From Planctomycetota bacterium (lineage in GTDB: Bacteria; Planctomycetota; Phycisphaerae; WQYP01), in assembly GCA_021852245.1 (NCBI GenBank), contig JAJZNY010000054.1:1-5449 (forward strand): a stretch of DNA of 5,449 nt. The letters run 5' to 3'. This document shows, one piece after another, positions 1 to 5,449 of this stretch. Under the pieces are notes generated by a model that had not been told where the DNA came from, did no database searches, and was given only the letters and a program-made list of their open reading frames with translations. Both the position numbers and the translations under genes were made by a program. Within the stretch, counting starts at the first letter, position 1, and every line of letters starts with the position of its first letter.

Positions 1-506
1 AGCGCGTGGCGATGGTCGAGCTTTTCAAGGGGCAGATTCAGGAAATTCCCAATGTGGTCAATGTGATGCACCTCGCCGAGCAGCGGGGCATCAGCGTTCA
101 GCACGAAGTGCTCGCCGAAGCGGGCACGCGCAGCAGCCATCATATTGAGATCGTCGTTTCCGACGGCGATCACGCTCATTCCATGGTCGGAACGGTATTT
201 GAAGATCATCTTCCGCGTGTGCTTTCCATCAAGGGGTATCATATGGATATGATTCCCGAAGGTCCGATGGTGCTGGTGGTCAATACCGATCGACCGGGGG
301 TAATCGGGTTTGTGGGCATGACCTTTGGGCAGGAAAAAATCAATATTGCCGACATGGCCATCAGCCGCAAAGGCGATAAGGCGCTCATGCTGCTTAAACT
401 CGACACCCCGCCGGGTGAAAAGTGTCTCAAACTGCTGGAAGGCGGGCCCGGAATTCAGGTGGTGCGAAGCATGGTGCTTCCCCGCATTGAACGTGCTGCA
501 AAATAG
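1..506 (+). CDS. serA: D-3-phosphoglycerate dehydrogenase, C-terminal part (5' end outside window)
   Basis: This is the C-terminal end of the enzyme that oxidises 3-phosphoglycerate to 3-phosphohydroxypyruvate, the first step of the phosphorylated serine pathway in the cytosol. The frame is open to the left edge (first full codon at 3), so the GTG at 6 is internal and not the start. Counting from that GTG, residues 1 to about 85 look like the end of the ASB (allosteric substrate-binding) domain of long-form PGDH, including GTVFEDHLPRV. Residues 88 to 158 form an ACT domain with the signature NTDRPGVIG (93-101) followed by INIADM (112-117). In E. coli and mycobacterial SerA the residues just before RPG contact the feedback inhibitor serine. 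Here D95 sits where the mycobacterial enzyme also has Asp, so serine feedback is plausible. The NAD-binding and catalytic domains lie outside the window. The gene ends with TAG, 21 nt before the next gene on the same strand, which suggests co-transcription. Confidence 0.93.
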   Translation, partial: RVAMVELFKGQIQEIPNVVNVMHLAEQRGISVQHEVLAEAGTRSSHHIEIVVSDGDHAHSMVGTVFEDHLPRVLSIKGYHMDMIPEGPMVLVVNTDRPGVIGFVGMTFGQEKINIADMAISRKGDKALMLLKLDTPPGEKCLKLLEGGPGIQVVRSMVLPRIERAAK

Positions 507-516
507 ATCCTGTTCT

Positions 517-520
517 GGAG
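517..520 (+). promoter_or_regulatory. Ribosome binding site (GGAG) that supports a TTG start
   Basis: GGAG lies 7 nt upstream of the TTG at 528, in the short gap after serA. In-frame alternatives at GTG 582 and ATG 585 have no comparable purine-rich site and would remove the basic N-terminal arm of the regulator. The spacing is therefore the main reason for choosing TTG as the start. Confidence 0.6.
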
Positions 521-527
521 CAATCAC

Positions 528-893
528 TTGCCGTCAAAACGCAGAACAGTCAAACTGTCGCGTCGGAAGCCGGATCGCTATGTGATGGTCTTTGAAGCGC
601 TCGGTGAGCCGATGCGTCTGCGCATCATGGAACTGCTGCCCCGCGAACCCCGCTGCATGGATATGTACAATGTGATTGAACTTGCCGCAGAACTCGGGCT
701 CTCTCAACCGACGGTATCGCATCATCTCAAAATGCTTCGGGGTGCCGGGCTGGTCAAAAGCCGGCGTCAATGCAACAGCGTTTATTTTTACACGGATATG
801 CGGGCGGTTGACCGGTGGCTTGCCGAGGCGGCCCGACGTCTGGGACGACCGTTGCAAAATAATCTCTCCCAGACCGGGCGGGAGGATCGGTAG
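528..893 (+). CDS. ArsR-family winged helix-turn-helix transcriptional regulator
   Basis: This 121-residue protein has the size and layout of an ArsR/SmtB-type dimeric DNA-binding regulator. A basic N-terminal arm (residues 1-17, rich in Lys and Arg) is followed by a helix with ALGEPMRLRIMELL (24-37). The helix-turn-helix comes next, with LAAELGLSQPTVSHHLKMLR (52-71) containing the family's SQPTVSHHL recognition helix. A beta wing follows (about 75-90, ending in VYFYTD) and then a C-terminal helix. The classical metal site of ArsR (Cys-Val-Cys-Asp-Leu just before the recognition helix) is not present: the aligned stretch reads VIEL (49-52). Two cysteines occur elsewhere, C43 and C82, so a different metal site or thiol sensing remains possible. 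The gene lies 21 nt after serA and 122 nt before poxB, all on one strand. I infer that poxB or its own operon is the likeliest target; the inducer is unknown. The TTG start is favoured by its ribosome binding site. Confidence 0.88.
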   Translation: MPSKRRTVKLSRRKPDRYVMVFEALGEPMRLRIMELLPREPRCMDMYNVIELAAELGLSQPTVSHHLKMLRGAGLVKSRRQCNSVYFYTDMRAVDRWLAEAARRLGRPLQNNLSQTGREDR

Positions 894-1015
894 AAATGGT
901 TCGGCTTCCGGGCCATGGCGCGGCTCGATTAGCGAGTTGCGGGGCACGTGATGGCGGGCTCGTCGAACTCCATTGCTTCTCGGCCGATCCTGTCATAACC
1001 GAATAGGGGTGTGCG
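894..1015 (+). other. Intergenic region upstream of poxB with short palindromes and ribosome binding site
   Basis: This 122-nt gap is the only place in the plus-strand half with room for a poxB promoter or operator. It contains two 8-bp perfect palindromes, GCCATGGC at 912-919 and TCGGCCGA at 980-987, plus CACGTG at 945-950 and an imperfect dyad CTCG/CGAG (924-927 and 933-936). None is long enough to call an operator. A weak promoter-like pair, TTGCTT (973-978) and CATAAC (994-999) with 15 nt between them, is close to what chance would give. AGGGG at 1005-1009, 6 nt before the poxB ATG, is a good ribosome binding site. I see no ORF or clear terminator here. Confidence 0.4.
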
Positions 1016-2743
1016 ATGGCGTCACAAACAGTTGCGGATGTTTTGGTTCAAACCCTTGCCGAAATCGGTGTACGCAGGATTTATGGCGTGGTGGGGGATT
1101 CGCTCAACGCCATCACCGATTCCATTCGTCGGACTCCCACCATGGAGTGGACGCACGTGCGGCACGAGGAAACGGCCGCCTTCGCCGCCGGGGCTCAAGC
1201 TCATCTCACCGGCCACCTTGCGGTGTGTGCGGGGAGTTGCGGACCGGGCAACCTGCATCTGATCAACGGCCTTTTTGATTGTGCGCGCTCGAGAGTTCCG
1301 GTGCTGGCCATCGCCGCCCAGATACCCAGCAGCGAACGCGGTACCGGCTATTTTCAGGAAACCACCCCCGAATCTCTTTTCAAAGACTGCAGCCATTACT
1401 GCGGCGTTATCTCCCATCCGCATCAGCTGGTCCGCATTCTCCCGATTGCCATCAATACCGCAATCAGTCGTTCGGGTGTTGCGGTCATCGTGATCTCCGG
1501 AGACGTGGCGGCCCAGATATTTGATCTCGATGTCATGCCGACTCCCATTTCGGCCGATCCATCTGTGGTCATGCCGGATGAAGCTCAGCTTTCGGCCGCG
1601 ACTGAAATCCTCAACCGTGCGGAGAAAGTCGCGATTCTCGCCGGCGCCGGCTGTAAAGATGCGCATCGGGAATTGATCGACACCGCCGATCGGCTCGCCG
1701 CTCCGATCGTTCATGCCCTCAGGGGCAAGGAATATGTTGAATATGACAATCCGTATGATGTGGGAATGACCGGCCTGCTGGGCTTTTCCTCCGGCTATCA
1801 TGCAATGAAAAATTGTGATGTGCTGCTGATGCTTGGAACCGACTTTCCGTATCCGCAATTTTTCCCCGAAAAGGCCCGCATTATTCAGGTAGATCGTCTC
1901 GGCGAACAGATCGGCCGTCGGACACGCGTCGATCTGGGAATCATCGGCGATGTCCGCGCTACGCTCACCCAACTGCTGCCGCGGTTGAAGCGGCGGACCG
2001 ATCGCGCCTATCTGGAGCTTTGCCGCAATCATTATCAAAAGGCCAGAAAGCAGCTCGATGAGTTGGCTCTCGGCAAGCCGGGGCGAACGCCCATCCATCC
2101 GCAATATCTCATGAAACTTATCGATGCCGCAGCCTCCGACGATGCCGTGTTCACCTGCGATGTCGGTACGCCCACCATCTGGGCAGCGCGATATCTGACC
2201 ATGAATGGAAAACGTCGATTGACAGGTTCATTCACGCACGGTTCCATGGCCAGCGCCCTGCCGCAGGCCATCGGCGCTCAGTCTGCTTTTCCGCAGCGGC
2301 AGGTGATAGCGCTGTGTGGCGATGGCGGCCTTTCCATGATGCTCGGTGAACTGCTCACCGTGCGTCAACTCAAGCTGCCCGTAAAAATGTTTATCTTCAA
2401 CAACAGCTCACTCGGATTTGTGGAATTGGAAATGAAAGCGGCGGGGCTGCTCAATTTTGGCACCGACCTGCTGAATCCGGATTTTGCCCGCATGGCGCAG
2501 GCGATGGACATTCACGCCTCCCGTGTGGAAAAACCGGAGGAACTCGCGCCCGCCATCGATATGGCGTATGGCCATCCTGGACCAGTGCTGGTGGATGTTC
2601 TGGTTAACCGACAGGAACTCTCCATGCCGCCGACAATAACCGGTTCCCAAGCCATGGGCTTCGGACTCTACCTGATCCGTGCGGTTCTCAACGGTCGGGG
2701 CGATGAAGTGATTGATCTGGCAAAGACGAATCTGAGGAGATAG
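1016..2743 (+). CDS. poxB: Pyruvate dehydrogenase (quinone) / pyruvate oxidase, thiamine diphosphate and FAD dependent
   Basis: This 575-residue protein resembles E. coli PoxB (572 residues) along its whole length. The enzyme decarboxylates pyruvate to acetate and CO2 and passes the electrons through FAD to membrane quinone. The N-terminal Pyr domain has RHEETAAFAAG (49-59), with E51 as the expected thiamine-activating Glu, and a PoxB-type CAGSCGPGNLHLINGLFDC segment that separates it from acetolactate synthase. The middle FAD domain has HALRGKEYVEYDNPYDVGM (233-251) and GLLGFSSGY (253-261). The C-terminal PP domain has CDVGTPT (381-387) and the diphosphate/Mg motif GDGG (435-438) with N462/N463; F468 matches the E. 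coli active-site Phe465. The last 27 residues (FGLYLIR to the terminal Arg) match the amphipathic tail that anchors E. coli PoxB to membrane lipid. The ATG start has AGGGG 6 nt upstream. The gene is complete, with all key residues seen. It lies downstream of an ArsR-type regulator and converges on the aminopeptidase gene. Confidence 0.96.
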   Translation: MASQTVADVLVQTLAEIGVRRIYGVVGDSLNAITDSIRRTPTMEWTHVRHEETAAFAAGAQAHLTGHLAVCAGSCGPGNLHLINGLFDCARSRVPVLAIAAQIPSSERGTGYFQETTPESLFKDCSHYCGVISHPHQLVRILPIAINTAISRSGVAVIVISGDVAAQIFDLDVMPTPISADPSVVMPDEAQLSAATEILNRAEKVAILAGAGCKDAHRELIDTADRLAAPIVHALRGKEYVEYDNPYDVGMTGLLGFSSGYHAMKNCDVLLMLGTDFPYPQFFPEKARIIQVDRLGEQIGRRTRVDLGIIGDVRATLTQLLPRLKRRTDRAYLELCRNHYQKARKQLDELALGKPGRTPIHPQYLMKLIDAAASDDAVFTCDVGTPTIWAARYLTMNGKRRLTGSFTHGSMASALPQAIGAQSAFPQRQVIALCGDGGLSMMLGELLTVRQLKLPVKMFIFNNSSLGFVELEMKAAGLLNFGTDLLNPDFARMAQAMDIHASRVEKPEELAPAIDMAYGHPGPVLVDVLVNRQELSMPPTITGSQAMGFGLYLIRAVLNGRGDEVIDLAKTNLRR

Positions 2744-2765
2744 TCGCTGGCGATTACCCAGCGGC
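2743..2765. terminator. Hairpin spanning the convergent poxB / aminopeptidase stops, possible bidirectional terminator
   Basis: CGCTGG (2745-2750) pairs perfectly with CCAGCG (2758-2763) around a 7-nt loop. A T-G wobble and one more G-C pair extend the stem outward. It covers the 10-nt gap between the two stop codons and runs into both gene ends. A competing, less perfect hairpin (ACCCA 2756-2760 with TGGGT 2778-2782, with GGCC repeated inside) overlaps it. Neither is followed by a T-run on either strand, so this is not a textbook intrinsic terminator. Position is the main argument for it. Confidence 0.3.
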
Positions 2766-3884
2766 CTGCGGCCAGGTTGGGTCGCTGAACCGGCCCGCCT
2801 CCAGAATCGTCCGGCCATCGGCCTCGATTCGGCAGCCCGGCCGCCTCAAGTCGCAGACCATATCCCAATGCAGACCGCTATTATTTTTTCCTCCGGTCTC
2901 CGGATACGCCGCCCCGACCGCCGCGTGACAGGTGCCGCCGATTTTTTCGTCAAAAAGGGTATTGCGTGTGTACTGCTGTATGGAATAATTGGTCCCGATG
3001 GCAAATTCACCCAGAGTTCGGGCGCCCGCATCCTGATCCAGCATGGTCAGGAGGAATTCCTGACCTTTGGCCGCCCGCGCATCAACAACCCGACCGTGCT
3101 TGAATGTCAGAACGATATCATCACATTGACGGCCGTGATGCACCGCCGGAAAACTGTAGCGGATGGTGCCGTTGACCGCATCTTCGATCGGGCCGGTGAA
3201 CACCTCTCCATCAGGAAAATTTTCATGCCCGCAGCAGTTGATCCACTTGCGCCCTTTCACACCAAGACGCAGATCGGTATCCGGGGCAATCACGCGGATT
3301 TCAGACACGGTGTCGAGATAATCGACCAGTCGCTGTTGTCGCTCCGATATCGCTTTCCATGCGGCGACGGGATCGGCCAGATGCAGCAGGCCGCCGTGGA
3401 ATACGAAATCGGCATAATCATGAAGCGACATCTCCGCATCCTGTGCCGCCGCCTGTGTCGGATATTGCGTCCCCACCCAGCGCAACTCACCTTTCGCGGC
3501 CCTTTCGAGAAAACGGGTGCTGATCGGACGACGCGCCTGCGCCGCCATCGCCTGTTTCTTCGGGTCAACCTGCGACATGCTTTTCGTATTAGAATCACCC
3601 CAGAGACCGATGGATACATCAATCTTTTCTACAAGATATTGGCTTACCGGCGATAAAAACGAAAGCTGCTCCGGCGTCGCAACTCGATAAAACGCTTCCG
3701 CCATCGCATCGCTGCTCAGCAGCACAAACGGATTGCCGCCGGCCATCAATGCTTTTTCATATATGGCCTCCACCAAAGGCAGGGCGACCACATCCCCCTG
3801 AATACGCACCAGATCACCCTTTTGAATACCCGCGGAATAGTGCACGAGTATGTCGGCGAGCTTATCGAGACGTTGGTCACGCAT
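2754..3884 (-). CDS. M29-family metallo-aminopeptidase (AmpS/AmpT/PepS type)
   Basis: This 376-residue protein is probably a cytosolic exopeptidase that removes N-terminal amino acids from peptides using a two-metal centre. The M29 family ligand set (Glu, Glu, His, Tyr, His, Asp) is all present: E227 in GEVFTGP, E293 in LGEFAIGTN, H320 in GGTCHAAVG, Y327 in AAYPET, and H339 with D341 in NNSGLHWDM. The spacing fits the family, for example 7 residues from His to Tyr and 2 from the last His to Asp. The N-terminal region (1 to about 200) carries the substrate domain, with KGDLVRIQGD (22-31). No signal peptide or membrane segment is visible. The ATG at 3884 has AAAGGA (3895-3900 on this strand) 10 nt upstream, slightly far but usable. 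The gene follows valS on the same strand after 73 nt and may share its transcript. The length is slightly shorter than the roughly 410 residues of characterised members. Substrate preference cannot be read from the sequence. Confidence 0.93.
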   Translation of the reverse strand: MRDQRLDKLADILVHYSAGIQKGDLVRIQGDVVALPLVEAIYEKALMAGGNPFVLLSSDAMAEAFYRVATPEQLSFLSPVSQYLVEKIDVSIGLWGDSNTKSMSQVDPKKQAMAAQARRPISTRFLERAAKGELRWVGTQYPTQAAAQDAEMSLHDYADFVFHGGLLHLADPVAAWKAISERQQRLVDYLDTVSEIRVIAPDTDLRLGVKGRKWINCCGHENFPDGEVFTGPIEDAVNGTIRYSFPAVHHGRQCDDIVLTFKHGRVVDARAAKGQEFLLTMLDQDAGARTLGEFAIGTNYSIQQYTRNTLFDEKIGGTCHAAVGAAYPETGGKNNSGLHWDMVCDLRRPGCRIEADGRTILEAGRFSDPTWPQAAG

Positions 3885-3957
3885 AAAAATTAAATCCTTT
3901 CAGCAATAACGGATATTGAAGTTCCCATTCCGGCACCGCAGTCGCGATGAACGGACG
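3885..3957 (-). other. Gap between valS and the aminopeptidase gene
   Basis: The gap is 73 nt and carries the aminopeptidase ribosome binding site (AAAGGA, 3895-3900). The only symmetry is minor, such as CGG/CCG near 3931-3937. I see no T-tailed hairpin after the valS stop and no convincing promoter, so read-through from valS into the aminopeptidase gene is the simplest reading. Confidence 0.35.
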
Positions 3958-5449
3958 TTACTTTACGGCAGAGAGCAGTTTGCTCAAATTGTCATCCAGA
4001 CGCTGCATTTCAGATTCATAGACGGCCAATTGATCACGAATCCCCTGTACCACCTTCTCCGGAGCCTTGGTGACGAATTGGTCATTGGCCAGCTTACCTC
4101 GGCCGCTGGAGATGAGTTTTTCCAACTCCTGCCGCCGGCGCTGCAGTTTTTCAATCTCCATCTCACGATCTACCACGCCGGCGACGTAGATCGTCACCCC
4201 TCCGACCACCGCAATGGCGGCATCCGATGGAGGTGTGATCGTGACACCCGCTTCATATATGGAACAGAGACTCAGGTTTTCAATCATCGGAACGCCCGGA
4301 GCAATTCGATGAAGCGCCTCGGCAGAATCGGCCTGCAGATGCACCGTAAGGGTTCTCTTGAGGTCGATGTTATACTGATTGCGGATATCGCGAATGGCCC
4401 GGGTAATCTGCTGTATCATGTTGAACGTTTCCGTCACGCCGATATCCACCTCACCGACAGGTTCCGGAAATGGTGACCGGGCCAGCGGGCGATCGCCCGG
4501 AAGCTTTTCCCAGATCGCCTCGGTGACGAACGGCATCAGCGGATGCAGCAGCGCCAGACTCGTACGCAGCACATATCCCAGCACCACCTGCACCTGCGGA
4601 TCACCGCTCCGGATGCGTGCCTTGGCGATTTCCAGATACCAGTCGCACACATCGCCCCAGAAGTATTGGTAAAGCATGGATGCAAGTTCTGCGAACCGAA
4701 ATTCATCAATCAATCGGCGCGTCTGAGTGATGGCCCGGCAGGTGGATGAAATGATCCAACGGTCAGCCATATCGCCATCTTTGAGTATTTTCGCCGCCAC
4801 ATCGCCCGATGAATTTCCCGCATCACCCAGATGACTGATGATGAAGCGCGATGCGTTCCAGAGTTTGTTGGCGAAGTTACGGCCGACATCAAACCGCGGG
4901 CTGGTGTTGCGGCCGGTGCGGGCGTCCTTGACCACCGGCAACCGGATGTCCTGCGTCTCGGTCGCCATGGACGCCAGTGTATAGCGCAGCGCATCGGCGC
5001 CATGACTTTCGACAATATCGACCGGATCGACGCCGTTACCCAATGATTTTTTCATCGGCCGGCCGTTGCCGTCCTGAATGACCGCGTGAATATAAACCCG
5101 TCGAAAAGGAACATCGCCATGGCAGAAAAGACCGAACATCACCATCCGGGCGACCCAGAGGGTTAATATCTCGCGTGCGGTGGAAAGCACGCTGGTGGGA
5201 TAATAGTAGGGGAGCAGTTTGTCGTCCGGCCCGTCGCCCGTGCCGTCCTTCGGCCAGCCCATGGTTGAAAGGGGCCAGAGGGCGGAAGAAAACCATGTGT
5301 CCAGCACGTCGTCATCGCGATGCAGCTCAACGCCCAGATTGCGGGCAAGGTATTCCAGTGTCTGATCGGCCGACTCCGATCGTGGGCAGATCAGCAGTGT
5401 TCCATCATGGCGCCTGCGGACGGAGAGCAGGCAGTTATCAGGGTCGTGA
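3958..5449 (-). CDS. valS: Valyl-tRNA synthetase, C-terminal half (5' end outside window)
   Basis: This cytosolic class I aminoacyl-tRNA synthetase attaches valine to tRNA-Val. The frame stays open past the GTG at 5307 to the right edge, giving about 496 codons of an enzyme that is usually 850-950 residues. The HIGH motif and most of the editing domain are therefore outside. In order, it has the re-entry into the catalytic core at VLDTWFSSALWPLSTMGWP (from 5307), then LWVARMVMFG, then the KMSKS-equivalent loop PMKKSLGNGVDP (MKKSLGN at 5035-5055). A helical anticodon-binding domain follows (DVGRNFANKLWNASRF through LLHPLMPFVTEAIWEKL). The end is the ValRS C-terminal coiled-coil arm (3961-4176, charged heptad-like sequence with KLANDQFVTKAPEKVV). 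LDTWFSS with the tRNA arm identifies ValRS rather than IleRS or LeuRS. The unusual points are the KMSKS variant and the absence of a Cys-rich zinc knuckle just before VLDTWFSS. The stop is TAA. Confidence 0.96.
   Translation of the reverse strand, partial: HDPDNCLLSVRRRHDGTLLICPRSESADQTLEYLARNLGVELHRDDDVLDTWFSSALWPLSTMGWPKDGTGDGPDDKLLPYYYPTSVLSTAREILTLWVARMVMFGLFCHGDVPFRRVYIHAVIQDGNGRPMKKSLGNGVDPVDIVESHGADALRYTLASMATETQDIRLPVVKDARTGRNTSPRFDVGRNFANKLWNASRFIISHLGDAGNSSGDVAAKILKDGDMADRWIISSTCRAITQTRRLIDEFRFAELASMLYQYFWGDVCDWYLEIAKARIRSGDPQVQVVLGYVLRTSLALLHPLMPFVTEAIWEKLPGDRPLARSPFPEPVGEVDIGVTETFNMIQQITRAIRDIRNQYNIDLKRTLTVHLQADSAEALHRIAPGVPMIENLSLCSIYEAGVTITPPSDAAIAVVGGVTIYVAGVVDREMEIEKLQRRRQELEKLISSGRGKLANDQFVTKAPEKVVQGIRDQLAVYESEMQRLDDNLSKLLSAVK

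Noticed and set aside
6..8. GTG at 6 as the start of a separate small ACT-domain protein
   Set aside because: The frame is open to the window edge and the residues at the start fall inside a known SerA regulatory domain, so this is an internal codon of a longer gene.
973..999. Possible sigma-70-like promoter (TTGCTT, 15 nt, CATAAC) before poxB
   Set aside because: Both boxes match the consensus poorly and the spacing is short; kept only as a note in the intergenic entry.
1022..2104. A 360-codon open frame on the minus strand, antisense to poxB
   Set aside because: It lies wholly inside an unmistakable poxB, its translation resembles no family I know, and long antisense frames are common opposite GC-rich genes. 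The coding signal belongs to the plus strand.
2868..3656. A 262-codon open frame on the plus strand, antisense to the aminopeptidase gene
   Set aside because: The opposite strand has a complete M29 active-site set across the same region; the plus-strand product is Arg/His/Ile-rich with no recognisable motif.
3907..3960. TAACG (3907-3911) and CGTTA (3956-3960) as a terminator stem after valS
   Set aside because: A 5-bp stem with a loop of about 44 nt and no T-run is too weak to support.
3916..4476. A 186-codon plus-strand open frame opposite valS
   Set aside because: It overlaps the conserved ValRS C-terminal region and its translation has no recognisable domain.
5305..5307. GTG at 5307 as the start of a shortened ValRS
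   Set aside because: It is the Val of the conserved VLDTWFSS motif, and the frame continues with plausible ValRS sequence to the right edge.

Overview
This is ordinary bacterial chromosome, densely coding and moderately GC-rich by eye, with four recognisable metabolic or housekeeping genes and one small transcriptional regulator. Both outer genes run off the window. I see no mobile element, CRISPR array, tRNA, rRNA or phage gene. The organism cannot be named from this sequence. The valyl-tRNA synthetase core (residues TLWVARMVMFG, and MKKSLGN in place of the usual KMSKS signature) reminds me of planctomycete and related PVC-group enzymes, but that is recollection without any search, so treat it as a weak lead.

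Left half, plus strand: the 3' end of serA (D-3-phosphoglycerate dehydrogenase, the first step of serine synthesis; only the end of its regulatory domain and the ACT domain are present) is followed after 21 nt by a 121-residue ArsR-type winged-helix regulator that starts at TTG. After a 122-nt gap comes a complete poxB, encoding the pyruvate:quinone oxidoreductase that turns pyruvate into acetate and CO2 and passes the electrons to membrane quinone. The regulator is close enough to serA to share its transcript, and its nearest plausible target is the gap in front of poxB.

Right half, minus strand: the C-terminal half of valS (valyl-tRNA synthetase) enters from the right edge. After a 73-nt gap it is followed by a complete M29-family metallo-aminopeptidase gene. 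That gene converges on poxB with only 10 nt between the two stop codons, and a small GC-rich hairpin spans this junction.

The genes do not form an evident single pathway. Serine synthesis and pyruvate oxidation both lie near the lower-glycolysis/pyruvate node, so a regulator between serA and poxB could link the two, but this is inference. The aminopeptidase and ValRS are a common housekeeping-type pair (amino-acid release and tRNA charging) with no proven functional link. I found no convincing undescribed system. The points most worth checking are the ArsR-type regulator that lacks the classical metal-site cysteine, and the altered KMSKS loop of ValRS.
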